From the NCBI GenBank assembly GCA_964017195.1, contig OZ024898.1:1412001-1476000 (forward strand): a stretch of DNA of 64,000 bases, read 5' to 3'. This document shows positions 1-13,809 of this stretch, one piece after another. Position numbers and translations under genes: made by a program. This DNA comes from Siderastrea radians. Lineage: Eukaryota; Cnidaria; Anthozoa; Scleractinia; Rhizangiidae. The notes under the pieces are model-generated. The model was not told where the DNA came from, made no database searches, and was given only the letters and a program-made list of their open reading frames with translations. Every line of letters starts with the position of its first letter. Within the stretch, counting starts at the first letter, position 1.

Positions 1-204
1 CACAAAGGAGGAAACGGGAACTTTTACTGGGCGGACGGAAGCAGAGTTAGGTACTCAAACTGGGACAAAGGCCAACCTTCTAATTACAAGAATGCTGAGG
101 ACTGTGGGGTGTTCTACAGTGGCCAGTCAGCTCCTAGTAAATGGCATGACACGTTTTGTAATAACAAATGGGGCTATATCTGCAAAATGGCCCATATGAC
201 ATGA
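1..204 (+). CDS. C-type lectin, terminal exon (partial gene, 5' end outside the window)
   Basis: Frame 1 is open from the first base to TGA at 202-204 and encodes the C-terminal half of a C-type lectin-like domain, running from a GNGNFYWADG stretch to the end YICKMAHMT. It is a close paralogue of the last exon of the lectin gene at 4852-7702, with the same WDKGQP, SAPSKWHD and NNKWGYIC blocks. The long-loop motif is QPSN, and the usual WND calcium motif reads WHD. The two last cysteine partners (EDC and TFC) and the final ICKM cysteine are present. It is probably a secreted carbohydrate- or pattern-recognition protein. The upstream exons lie left of the window. Confidence 0.8.
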   Translation, partial: HKGGNGNFYWADGSRVRYSNWDKGQPSNYKNAEDCGVFYSGQSAPSKWHDTFCNNKWGYICKMAHMT

Positions 205-940
205 TTCCAGATTTCAAATGCACTCATAAATCAAGCAAGGATAGATTAGCGTTTCCATAGTGTAATTAAATTTTGGAGAGTGCACAATGCTAGCAGGCGT
301 TCCATTTCTCTTAACTTGTTGAAAAGAGTTTCACATTTTTCATGAGTGGCCATTTGACATGCAGCAACCAAATTCAAACGTAGGGCAAAAAGGTTTTGAA
401 CGCTAATCCTGAGTAATGGCTTAATCCTGTCTTTAACAACCAGGCCCAGGTATTTAAAAAAGTCATGGCCAATACATCCCATTATTTTTCGGTTCATTTG
501 TCCATGACTCGACTTACGAACCAGCACGACGTAAGAACAAAATGTCTAGCAGTCTACAGTTCAAAAAGCACTATTTAGTTTGTAAATGCGATCAATGTAA
601 TCTGCAGACATCAAAAATCAAGAGAGGAGATGCATGAAGTATATCACATTATAAAGGAGAAAACGTTTTATTTTTGCTATGCACTCAGTTAATCTGTTAT
701 TAAGTAGAGCTCTGATTCTGGGCTGAAGGTGTAGGAACTGCTGCATTAGCTTTTAGTAGGGCTTAGTATACACACTATATCACCATTATTTGTAATCACT
801 GAGACATAAAAGGAACAAACCACGACAAGTACACATCTTTTGCTGCTTGAAGTCGTTTATACCAAGTTTTTGTCAAGCTAGTGTTATAAAACAATTAAAC
901 GAATTTTTCTTCAAAGCCATGTTTAGTTTGATTTATGTTT
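1..940 (+). repeat. Segmental duplication, copy A (lectin last exon plus 3' flank)
   Basis: The lectin last exon and about 700 bp of its downstream flank reappear, diverged, at about 7467-8650. Shared blocks outside the exon include 'gatcaatgtaat', 'gacatcaaaaatcaagag' and 'catgaagtatatcacatta'. This shows that the two lectin genes arose by tandem duplication of a unit larger than the coding sequence. Nothing else codes between 205 and 1130. Confidence 0.7.
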
Positions 941-2158
941 GCCATGTTTAATTTGATATATCTTACATATTTAGTTTGCCAAAGTAGCAATAACAACGGC
1001 ACAAACGAGGGTATTTGCATTAAAATTTAACTCATTGTTAAGGTCCGTTTTTTAGTAGTCCTTTTAGATAAGAACCCGTACAAATTCACCTTAAATCGGG
1101 AAATGAAAACCACTAGAACTCCGCATGGGGTAAGGGTCGGTCGTTATTTATCGCCTGGTTGGGGGGGGGGAGGGGTTTAGGGGCTCACTTTATTTCACGT
1201 TTAACGAAAGTGGGTTCACTCAGTTAAGCTAAAATAGAAACGGGTGTGTGTCAAATTTGAACCCTTATATTTTCATCTTGTAGTATGATGACGAGCTTCA
1301 TGCCAGGGATTTATGCCATAATAGCTTCAGCTTTAGAAATTTCGGTCATTTGTAGTGAATATATTAAAATTAACAAATTTCATAGTGCGTGGCAGTTTTA
1401 GAGGTATTTCCAGCCAATTCAGGAGATCCTGATATAAAAACTTCCCGGGGGAGCATGCCCTGGACCCCTCTGAACGGTTTCAGTTAAGATCTTGTTTTCG
1501 ACCCCTGTCACGGCTGCTACCTTGCGTTGGTGCGCTCCAGGCGTTCCGAGTTCAGCCCTTTGCACCATATCATTCTCTACCCCAAAAGCTTAAGCACTGG
1601 GTTGAGAATGGATTTTGGCTACGTGTGCGTGGAGTTTCCCAGAGCTTGCACGCGCGAAGTCAGAAGCGTAAGCACAGGGGAGGAGAATACCCTTTGCACC
1701 GTTTTTTTTGTCGGAATCAGTCGCATCATAGGCATAGACATATAGACTAACACTTTATTCAAGGATCGTAAAATCAAGCTTTAAAACATTTTGTCAGATA
1801 TGAATTCTGTTCTGTGATTGTGAGTTTCAAACTTAATTGAGAGTTGTTCTTAGTTTTCTATACCTTTGTATTTAAATTATCCTGTAGACGTTTCAGACAT
1901 TTGTAACTGTATATGGCAGAAAAACACCAACAAATCGAGACAAAAAACGACCGAGGAAATGATTGGTGTATTCAGGGAGAAAAGTAGTCGGGAATGGGGG
2001 TGTACAAGAATTTCTGGTGTCCATTTGGGGTGCATGAAAATATGACCAATGCTTGACGGGGCGGGGGGGGGGGGGTGTTCAGATATTTTAAGCTGGTTTA
2101 ATACCAAAAAACCAATTGCAAGGCTGATCGGACAGCTAAGAAGGGTAATAATTTTATT

Positions 2159-2200
2159 GCCCAATATTTCGGTGAGACAAAACTCACCTTCATCAGGGGC
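2159..2200 (-). ncRNA. Hammerhead ribozyme-like motif of PLE, left arm
   Basis: This is the exact inverted copy of the motif at 4172-4213, read on the reverse strand, with the same CTGATGA and GAAA boxes, 6-bp stem II and 4-bp stem I. A transcript crossing the whole palindrome would contain one sense motif and one antisense motif. Confidence 0.6.
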
Positions 2201-2336
2201 TGTAAAAGCTAAGTAAAAATCGAATGAAACGGTTACAAGATTTAAAATGATTAAAATGAAAAGATTAAATATGATTGGTTGACAAACAAAGAAAACGGAA
2301 ACGTGACTAACAGCTTTTTTTAAAAATAGAAATAGA

Positions 2337-3047
2337 TTAAGTTTCATCTCGTCTGTTTATTCCGTGAGGTTCAAGTGTCTTGCCCTTTGAAATCAAAAAT
2401 GCTTCTCTGGCCTTACGAATGCTGTCCCTGTTCGAGTGAATGAGTTCTAGGGGAATGAGTTCTATGTCGTTGATGGAGTGGCCAGGGAGAATGAAGTGAT
2501 CTGAAACGGCAGTGGGTTGATCAATGTGACGATGGGTGATGGCTTTTTCGATTGCGCGCCTGTGTTCCCCAAATCTGTCGCTGAGTTGACGTTTAGTTTC
2601 TCCAATGTATTGTACCTTGCATCTGGAGCACTGTATCATATAGATGAGATTGGAAGATGAGCAAGAGATGTGATGAAGAATTTGCCTTTGTTCGTTAGTG
2701 GAGAAGAAGGTGTAAAACGTGGTTCCCTCTGTAATGAAAGGACATGTTTTGCACCTACTTCTGTTACAGCGGAAAGCTCCAGGTATTTTGGGGGGTGGTC
2801 TGCGGTGTGTGGCTCTGACTAGAATGTCACGTAGGTTGTTGCAACGGCGGTATGATACGAGAGGAGGAGAAGGGAATGCTGCTTTGCATCGCTGTGAAGA
2901 ACGAAGAATGTTTAGGTTGTTGAAAATGATTTGACGTATGTTAGGAAGGGCTGGATTAAATGTTACTACAAACGGGATTCTGTTATTCTCTTGTTTCGTA
3001 TATGTTTCGAGGGCTTTACTGCGTGGAATTTGACGCACTTTCTCCAT
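2337..3047 (-). pseudogene. PLE GIY-YIG endonuclease fragment (left arm, inverted copy)
   Basis: This encodes the same 236-residue sequence, from MEKVRQIPR to the end NRRDET, as the right arm, on the opposite strand. It contains the full Cys motif and the GIY-YIG core. It is shorter at its N-terminal side because the inverted copy ends at 3104, within the linker region. Identity to the right arm over the whole frame means either a single integration event that produced both copies or gene conversion between the arms. Confidence 0.8.
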
Positions 3048-3081
3048 TTCTTCTTTAAGAAAACGGTGTTGATATCCTCTC

Positions 3082-4035
3082 TTGATTAAATGTGTTGTGA
3101 GTGCCGTTGATGAAACTGACCTTTATGTTAAGCCTACAGACAAACATCAGTATCTCCTTAAATCATCCTGCCACCCATCTCACACCAAACAATCAATCCC
3201 GTTCAGCATGGCCTTACGACTTAGAAGAATTTGTTCAACGGATGAGTTCTTTAACACACGTTCCAACGCACTCACAACACATTTAATCAAGAGAGGATAT
3301 CAACACCGTTTTCTTAAAGAAGAAATGGAGAAAGTGCGTCAAATTCCACGCAGTAAAGCCCTCGAAACATATACGAAACAAGAGAATAACAGAATCCCGT
3401 TTGTAGTAACATTTAATCCAGCCCTTCCTAACATACGTCAAATCATTTTCAACAACCTAAACATTCTTCGTTCTTCACAGCGATGCAAAGCAGCATTCCC
3501 TTCTCCTCCTCTCGTATCATACCGCCGTTGCAACAACCTACGTGACATTCTAGTCAGAGCCACACACCGCAGACCACCCCCCAAAATACCTGGAGCTTTC
3601 CGCTGTAACAGAAGTAGGTGCAAAACATGTCCTTTCATTACAGAGGGAACCACGTTTTACACCTTCTTCTCCACTAACGAACAAAGGCAAATTCTTCATC
3701 ACATCTCTTGCTCATCTTCCAATCTCATCTATATGATACAGTGCTCCAGATGCAAGGTACAATACATTGGAGAAACTAAACGTCAACTCAGCGACAGATT
3801 TGGGGAACACAGGCGCGCAATCGAAAAAGCCATCACCCATCGTCACATTGATCAACCCACCGCCGTTTCAGATCACTTCATTCTCCCTGGCCACTCCATC
3901 AACGACATAGAACTCATTCCCCTAGAACTCATTCACTCGAACAGGGACAGCATTCGTAAGGCCAGAGAAGCATTTTTGATTTCAAAGGGCAAGACACTTG
4001 AACCTCACGGAATAAACAGACGAGATGAAACTTAA
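3082..4035 (+). pseudogene. PLE C-terminal fragment with GIY-YIG endonuclease (right arm)
   Basis: The open frame encodes the region after the reverse transcriptase (linker with TDKHQYLLKSSCHPSHTKQS) followed by a GIY-YIG nuclease domain. The cysteine motif CNRSRCKTCPF precedes the nuclease core. The core reads LIYMIQCSRCKVQYIGETKR, with catalytic-type residues in YIGETKRQLSDRFGEHR and the downstream GHS and E-containing segments. In Penelope-like elements this enzyme nicks target DNA for reverse transcription. The reverse transcriptase itself is missing, so this is a 5'-truncated, non-autonomous copy. There is no internal stop in about 317 codons, which suggests a recent insertion. Confidence 0.8.
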
Positions 4036-4171
4036 TCTATTTCTATTTTTAAAAAAAGCTGTTAGTCACGTTTCCGTTTTCTTTGTTTGTCAACCAATCA
4101 TATTTAATCTTTTCATTTTAATCATTTTAAATCTTGTAACCGTTTCATTCGATTTTTACTTAGCTTTTACA

Positions 4172-4213
4172 GCCCCTGATGAAGGTGAGTTTTGTCTCAC
4201 CGAAATATTGGGC
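4172..4213 (+). ncRNA. Hammerhead ribozyme-like motif of PLE, right arm
   Basis: The CTGATGA box is at 4176-4182. Stem II is GGTGAG (4184-4189) with CTCACC (4196-4201), the GAAA box is at 4202-4205, and a minimal stem III/cleavage segment TATT follows. Stem I closes with GCCC (4172-4175) pairing GGGC (4210-4213). This matches the short hammerheads described in Penelope-like elements. One extra A (4183) sits between the CTGATGA box and stem II, so activity is not certain. Confidence 0.6.
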
Positions 4214-4783
4214 AATAAAATTATTACCCTTCTTAGCTGTCCGATCAGCCTTGCAATTGGTTTTTTGTTTCATTCAACATTGCTGATCCTGATCTACACC
4301 AAGATCCGGCTTCACCTCGCTACTGTTTGTCCAAGTGGTCCTTGCATCGAGTTACCTGATTTAGTTTAATACCAAAATCGGACCCACCCCAGGCGATAAA
4401 TATTAACTGGTCCCTACACTGACTGTCAGCGTTTTGTTCGGATTTAGAATATTTTAGCTTAATGATTTGAAAAAGGCATAGATTTAAGAGTTAAGGCCTG
4501 AAATTGAGATAGGATCCCCTTTGGCGTTTCATGACGAATTTCAGCTCGGGTTTCTTCATGCAATCGCAAACTGCAAACCCTGGGACCCAGTGAAAAAGGT
4601 GCTGGGGTTGTGGCTGGGTACGTGCATAATAATCATAACAGGATTACGTGCATGATAATAATCACTTGGTACGTGCATGACACAATGGGCATGTCTCAAC
4701 AAGTTTCAGTCATTTTGTAAATGAGCACGATTTCACCCCTGTAATCCACTTCTGTTAGGATTATAACTGACAGCCTCCTTCGA

Positions 4784-4790
4784 TATATAT
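4784..4790 (+). promoter_or_regulatory. Possible TATA box of the lectin gene
   Basis: TATATAT lies about 65 bp before the chosen lectin start codon, in a stretch free of other features. The spacing allows a short 5' leader. It is weak evidence in AT-rich DNA. Confidence 0.3.
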
Positions 4791-4851
4791 TACTTTCAAG
4801 GGCTTTATTCAGTCCAGTACACGACAAGGAAACGTGGTGTCCGTCTTCGAG

Positions 4852-7702
<2,851 letters not shown>

Positions 7703-7961
7703 TTCCAGACTTTAAGTGCACTAGTAAATCAAACGGGTCACACAAGGATCATTAGCGTGAAAGTGGTTTTTGTAAAGTGCACATTGTTAACCACGCGGTC
7801 CTATTTCCCTTGTTGAAAAGACATTTTCGCAGATAATTTTAAGCAGCAACAAAGTCATACGTAAGGTAATCCTCATCGCTTGGCTATAATGGTTAGGTAG
7901 ACTGCTGTCACAAAGTCCGTATTTTTGCGTTCATTTGTTCACGATTTGACTTACGAAACAA

Positions 7962-8205
7962 GGGGCCCGTTTCTCGAAAGTCCTGATAACTTTTCGGGCG
8001 CGGAAAGCTCAGTATTTTATGTGCGCGATGTTTGCATTAAAGACTCAAATTTTGTTGGTTTTGAAAGTTGAGCAGTAAAATTCTAAGTTGATAGTGGGGC
8101 TGATATGCGGACGAAAAACTACGCTAACGTTCTATATATATAGATTTTGATTTTAAAATATAGCTCCGGGCCCGAAAAGTGACCAGGACTTTCGAGAAAC
8201 CGGCT
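7962..8205. mobile_element. Inverted-repeat element (MITE) inserted in copy B only
   Basis: The ends are GGGGCCCGTTTCTCGAAAGT and its imperfect complement (ACTTTCGAGAAACCGGCTCC), and a second inverted motif around 'cttttcgggc' lies just inside. The corresponding site in copy A (near 515) is empty. Confidence 0.7.
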
Positions 8206-9123
8206 CCAGCACGGGTTAAGAACAAAAAGACTAGCATTCTACGGTTCAATAAGCCACTTGAGCTATACTCAACCTCAAAAACAGACGAAAGGCAGTTTTT
8301 AGTTTGCACTCTTGCGCTACAAATGCGATCAATGTAATCAGACATCAAAAATCAAGAGGGGAGCGCATGAAGTATATCACATTACAAAGGAGATGACGTT
8401 TTATTGGTGAAAGTATACGTATAGAAACACTGTTGCATTAGCTTTTAGTAGAGTCTAGTGTACGCACTAATCATTATTTGTAATCGCTGACACATGGCCA
8501 AACGATGCCAAAAACACCTTATGCTGCTTGGAGTATACTTTTTCTTTAACACCAAGTTTTCATCTGGTTATAAAACAATTGATTATAGGAGTTTATATTT
8601 AAAGCCTTGTTTAATTTAATTTATCTTACATTAGTTTGCAAAAGAAACAACAACAACAATAACAACAACTGACTGAGGTGAAAACGGGAAAAATAGCACT
8701 ATAAATTTGCTCTTTTAGGGTGCGTTCGACTGGTCTTTTTTTGAAATAAGAATACAACTATAAATCAACAACAAGATCCCTACGAATCCCTATTATCGGA
8801 AATTAAGAACAAGTAAGATGCGAAGCAGAACTTGAGAAGTTCGTGCGTCGGTAGAATTTATTATAAGGGTTCGATCATTATCTCAAGCTGCATGGGCGTT
8901 TGTATTTCTATTACTAAATATGGTCAGTCCTAAAACGCACAGTTTGAACAATCAAAATAATTTTAATTTTCAACAATAACTTCTCTTGCGCAATCTAGCC
9001 CTTTTAGACAAATTGATTCTGCTTTCGCTTGACCATACCCACGTTTAGGACGTTTAGTGCTTCAAAGTACAGTTCTTTTCGATATTAAACGGTAATGTAG
9101 TATCAGTCTAATTGTTGCGAATC

Positions 9124-10155
9124 TTAATTCTTCTCTTCAAGTTGTTTTTGTTCAAGAGTCCTCTCCTGTGCTTGCCCTCGCCATCTTAAAGCATTCTTCG
9201 ACTTTTTTACGTCCCGTCTGATGGGATTCAAAATCCTTCCTCGTCTTCTTCTGGGGCCGCTTTCCAACGGTTCTTTAAAAGATGTGGTTAGTTTTTTCTT
9301 TTCAATATTACCATTTCCTCCGGTTCTGGGTTTGGAGTAACACACTTGAAAGAATTTAGACTCCAGTTGCGGGAAAGACGGTAACTTTTCAAAAAAGTCA
9401 CCTTGGCCGTTTTTGTTTATCAGGGCTTTTTTGTTCTTCATCACGTTTGTAGTATTCTGAAAAATCTCCGGATTGTTCATCAAAGCCGAAGGTTGCAAGG
9501 AATTGCGTCTGCGATGCCACAACTCCTCGTAGCTAAACTTCCTCTCAGCTTTCCAACGTAAACTTTCGATAAAATCTTCAGGCTTATGAAATCGCGGATC
9601 TGACAAATCCATTTTGAGTTCCTCTTCAAAGAATCTCTTCGCAATGTTCTTTACTTCCTCAGGATTGGTTAAATCAACCACATCTGGCACATCAATTGCT
9701 CTGGCTCTGTTTACACCTGGAGAAGTTATTTTTCGTTGTCCGTATCCAAAGGCTCGATTACCCGAAGGAATACCGGATTTAATTCGGTTGCCGTCAACAA
9801 AAGCGGAACCTTGGCGTCTTGAGCGCCATGATGAAGTATTGTCCATGCGCAATTCCGACAAACTTCTTACAAGCGCTTTAAACTTTCCTGTGCTCGCTCG
9901 GTTTCGAGTCCCCTGCTGTTGTCGTAGATTTTTTTCGTCAGCACCTTCTCCTTCGTGTATTCCTGTACGCACTTCCAAATCTACGTTTTCTTCTTCATCT
10001 TCGGTTATTTTCAGCGCCTTGCGAAAGTCCTGGATCTTTTCGTCTTGTTTTTCTTCGAAAATCGAGGGAAGAAACTTGTTTTTTGGTCTCTCCATTTCTG
10101 GCCCTCGTGGCGCAGAGCTATTACTGCTCTTTTGGTTATTGAGAAATGTTGCCAT
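9124..10155 (-). CDS. Uncharacterised intronless 343-aa basic protein
   Basis: A single uninterrupted reading frame runs from ATG at 10155 to TAA at 9124. I do not recognise the family. The product is hydrophilic with no signal peptide or membrane segment. An N-terminal low-complexity part (residues 1-120) has charged runs such as EDEEENVD. A more ordered-looking middle follows (DVPDVVDLTNPEEVKNIAKRF at about 175-195, then DPRFHKPEDFIESLRWKAERKFSYEELW). The C-terminus is strongly basic (GPRRRRGRILNPIRRDVKKSK at about 300-320). The composition suggests a cytoplasmic or nuclear protein. Frame length and biased codons argue for a real gene, but no homologue could be named. Confidence 0.65.
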   Translation of the reverse strand: MATFLNNQKSSNSSAPRGPEMERPKNKFLPSIFEEKQDEKIQDFRKALKITEDEEENVDLEVRTGIHEGEGADEKNLRQQQGTRNRASTGKFKALVRSLSELRMDNTSSWRSRRQGSAFVDGNRIKSGIPSGNRAFGYGQRKITSPGVNRARAIDVPDVVDLTNPEEVKNIAKRFFEEELKMDLSDPRFHKPEDFIESLRWKAERKFSYEELWHRRRNSLQPSALMNNPEIFQNTTNVMKNKKALINKNGQGDFFEKLPSFPQLESKFFQVCYSKPRTGGNGNIEKKKLTTSFKEPLESGPRRRRGRILNPIRRDVKKSKNALRWRGQAQERTLEQKQLEEKN

Positions 10156-11506
10156 CGAAAGGACAAAAACTTTGCTTGGGTCGTGGATTTACTAGATCGC
10201 AGACAACTGTTTAAGCGACTCGCGCAATTAACTCTGAAGTTATTACGGTCTTAAAACAGAATGAGTCCAATTCCCAAGAGATTTTGCCTCTTTGGTAATT
10301 ACTAGTGTAATAACCGCAATTAAAACTTGTTGGATAAAAGAAGATACGGGATTATTAAGTCACCATTGTCTTGATGAGAAATCGGCAGCTAACATAAAAA
10401 TCTGGCCACGTCACTTTGTGTTCAGAAAAGTTTGGACGCCAAGACATTCAATTTAAACAATTTTACTGTTTTAAATTCCATGTCACGTGCGCGCAGAATC
10501 GTCCCAAGGAAGACACTGTGATTTTATCTTTGCCGAAGTTCCTTTACAAATTCTGCTTTGTCATGTCGGCTGCTTTTTTGTCTTGCTTAACGATACGTGC
10601 GTCTTTTGTCTGGGCTGTCCCAATAATGAAGAAAAAAAAATAAAGAGTAATTAATGAAACTCGCTATAGGTGGTGCACAGTTCGTTACTAGTAATGTTGA
10701 ACGCCAACAAAACGCAAAACATGTACCCAAAACCAAAGTAGATTCTCAGTTAAGTATGATTCAAAGCACACGTACTTCAACGAAAATAAATAATTTGGAG
10801 TTTGTAACTGACCCCGTCTCTTCGTTCGCTCTGGTCCTTTGTTTTCTTCGCTCTTTCCCCGAACAGAGAACCTGTTCACAGGCTAAGTTATAGAGACCTC
10901 TACGATCTATTTCCATTTTTCAGTTTGTCTTTCAGGTAGCGGACAAATCTAAATATGATTGTAAGAAAGTTTCCCTTAATGCTGGTTATGTGGTAAGTGC
11001 GAAATGACCTCCGTTTTTATTGAACATTAATTGAATCCCCATATATATTTGTTGACAAATGTAATCGCATTAAAGGTGGATTCACTCTGACGAATTAAAG
11101 GGCTAACGCTCCAAACGTCAGCTTTTGAATTGCATTACGATGGCCCGTTTACATTATCAACTCAGTCGATAAATCCCAATTTTTTTGGTTCACTTCCCCA
11201 CTGACGAAGAACCACAGTTTCTTTAGAAACTAACACCTTTATTCGTTTGCTTTTTACAAATAAAGAACGATTCAAAGGGCTTAAGGCAGATGAACCAACT
11301 TAGTATTTTTAATGAATTTGTTTCTTTTTGGAGGATGAAATCCACTACGACCAGCTGCCCACACCAACCGCCATCTTCAATTTCGTCCAGAAAGGAACGC
11401 CTGCTTTACTTTTTAAAATTTAAGGAAGCGTTCAAGTTATGAATAACTTAAGAGCTCGAGCTACCCTACAGAGTTATTTCCAGGGTGCGAGAAAAAAAGT
11501 AATTGT
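10156..11506. other. Intergenic, no supported feature
   Basis: AT-rich non-coding DNA between the 343-aa gene and the tRNA. Only short unsupported frames are seen. Confidence 0.6.
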
Positions 11507-11578
11507 TGACCCCGACGTGATTCGAACACGCAGCCTTCTGATCTGGAGTCAGACGCGCTACCATTGCGCCACGGAGTC
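11507..11578 (-). tRNA. tRNA-Trp (CCA)
   Basis: The reverse strand folds as a 72-nt cloverleaf. The acceptor stem is GACTCCG/CGGGGTC, the D-arm carries box A (TGGCGCAATGG), the anticodon stem is TCTGA/TCAGA with loop CTCCAGA giving CCA, and the T-arm carries box B GTTCGAATC. There is no intron. A run of seven T on the reverse strand about 15 nt downstream would terminate RNA polymerase III. Confidence 0.97.
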
Positions 11579-13809
11579 AACTGATGCTTGAAATGGTGCA
11601 GAAAATAAAGCAGCTTAACCGTTTACCGTCGAGGAGCCAGAGGCTACCAAATAACCTCTATATCGTTCATGATAAATAGGTCCTTTCAGTGAAAATTTTG
11701 CCGTTCTATTCAATTTTGTCTATGTATAGGCGCAGACAGAACAATTGTCGCGTTGGGAGGATAGATTATGTTTAACATACGAGTGGTAATAAGTGAAACT
11801 CCAAACAACGATACTGAAATTGTAACAAATTCATCGAAGGAATTCTTTCTAACTGTCAAGCGTCAAGTCGTTGTTTTTTTTCTTTTTACCGTTGACGTGA
11901 CCGTGATGATCGATCAACTGAGCCGACCACCCACTGACCCTCATTCTGAAAGTTGTCAGTTATATGCATGCTTAGCTTAATGACTGGAAGCATGCTAATT
12001 ACAGTGCAGCTCGTTTATTATACATGTGAGTTTGACTGTACCCACTTTCTAGTCTTTCTAGTCGCGGCGACCCTAATGTGGGAGGGGGAAGGGGGCAGGG
12101 GGGAGGGGTGGGCCAGGTCCAGGTTAGAGGGGTGAAACCTCCAGCTTCCCGCCAGTCCCTTTGTTAACGTCTCCAGCCCTATTTTTGTTCTCTCCCGCCT
12201 TTTTCGATTACAAAATATTACGCAATGTAATATTTTGCAATGTAATATCGCAGTGTAATATCCTACTTTCCACGACCTTGCGGGAGCTACACGAGACGTG
12301 ATTAAAAGAAAAAAAAAAGACAACGTGAAGCTCTGGGGACGAGAATGGGTTTCCGCCCCCTTCACACCCTAAAAACGATCATCCCCATCTTTGCACATAC
12401 ACAAAGCCGTCAAAATGATTTCTAGATACGACAGTATAGAATGTTCTATTATTTTCGCTGAAGTACTCTCTTGAAATGAAAATCAAAGATAACTGTCTGA
12501 TGACTATTAGAAACAGAGGAAACGACCAGATTAGTTACGCTTCAGGCGGTGAAGAAAATCCGCCACTCAAATTTGAATTTGGAACGAATTTAATACGATG
12601 TCTATCAGCATTTTGTTTGAATCCAAATTGCTGTAACAATGATAACATTGAAGATTGGTTTTAAGTGGAAGCAATGAACAGTCTGGCTGATTACTGGCAC
12701 AAGTTTTCCGTTGATCATATTGCAGTGGCTCCATCCTACACTTTTCCGAGGATCGGACCTCGTAGGAGGATCGGACCTTAACTTTTAAAATTGTACACAT
12801 GTATGGACAAATTAGAAACTTATCCGCACCACCACTGAATAAGCAGATCTCAAACAGAGTCACCGAAATCTTTTACCACATCTCCTGAGCTCACGAGGTG
12901 AAATCCCATTTTCAAACGTTTTTTCAACATTACCGCACAACTGCCATTACATGTTACACTTTCGCGCCATTTCAGGTCTTTCAGGTCATTTCAAAAATGG
13001 TTGAAAATAGGCCTTCAGGATGCCTTATACTTCTACGGTACATTTAAGTAAAAGTAAAAGTTTAGTTGCAGTGCGTGTCTTTGGCCTGAAAGATAAGAAA
13101 GAACTGACCAGCTCTCAGAGATAAATATCTTTTTTATTATCTTTAATGGGCAAGGAAGTGATAAAACTGATCTTATGTTTTACCAAATGTACGCTACGTT
13201 TTGCTAAAGCTATATGTAGTTATGACTCATTAGACAGTTACCTACACTACCCACATCAAGAATCGACGCATAAAGTGCAATTATATATACTTAACGATGT
13301 GTCAGACGTCCCCATAACTACCAACATACATGATTTAGCAACAAACAAAGCATGACTATGAACTAAGTTACGTTTGCGTGACCGTCTTTTTTGCGGTAAT
13401 TAGCCAAAGCTCTGTTTTCCTTTTTCAAGCGAGTAAATGCGATTTTAAGTATGTCATTAGGCTTTGAAGAAAAACCACTCAAGTCTAACCTACTTTTGTT
13501 TTCAGCACAAAAGAAAGAAATCGCTTATTCCGTAAACAGACAGAGCAAAAAGAACATAAAAGCCTGACCTATTGACATCTACGGATGTTTGAAAATTTAT
13601 TCCATTTTATCTGGCATCAACATTGAAACTATCACAATAAATACCGTGGTCTCCGATTAAAGAACACACTAAATTTATAGCTTGATGGAAACCAAATTTA
13701 TCACAAACTACATAAATAAGCCTCTATCAGAGTCCAATTGCGTGCTAATTGTTTGTACTTATTTTGAAACAATATTAAATTTATGTTTCTCGTCTCCTTG
13801 GGTTATCAG
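11579..13809. other. Intergenic with decayed repeats
   Basis: About 12070-12360 contains G-rich low-complexity sequence and a stretch ('cttcccgccagtccctttg', 'gcgggagctacacgagacg') that I remember as a common cnidarian dispersed repeat. A small 'aatgtaatat' direct repeat lies at 12215-12260. No coding sequence could be supported. Confidence 0.4.

Larger units (their letters stand above)
2096..4377. mobile_element. Palindromic Penelope-like retroelement (PLE) fragment with target-site duplication
   Basis: Two arms of 1000 bp each, 2105-3104 and 3268-4267, are reverse complements of one another with no length difference and no mismatch that I could find. They are separated by a 163-bp spacer. 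Each arm carries the same GIY-YIG reading frame and 3' region, pointing away from the centre. The right copy continues about 96 bp past the arm. The whole is flanked by a 14-bp direct repeat, GTTTAATACCAAAA, at 2096-2109 and 4364-4377, as expected for a target-site duplication. Tandem or inverted truncated copies are known for Penelope elements, and the GIY-YIG endonuclease with hammerhead motif supports that family. Confidence 0.75.
1133..4415. mobile_element. Inverted-repeat DNA element split by a later Penelope-like insertion
   Basis: The left end (near 1133-1160) and right end (near 4391-4415) are imperfect inverted copies sharing TTATTTATCGCCTGG and its complement, followed inward by G-rich or C-rich tracts. 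No transposase frame is seen. Removing the 2.3-kb insertion in its middle leaves about 1 kb, so this looks like a non-autonomous element. The superfamily is undetermined. Confidence 0.5.

Noticed and set aside
1877..2347. 156-aa reverse frame (and its 114-aa forward twin at 4025-4369)
   Set aside because: It follows directly after the PLE endonuclease stop and covers the non-coding 3' region with the hammerhead motif. It is hydrophobic by base composition and not a recognisable protein.
9614..10254. Forward 193-aa and 99-aa frames
   Set aside because: Antisense to the 343-aa gene. The forward product is Ser/Phe-rich in the manner of a reverse complement of Lys/Glu-rich coding.
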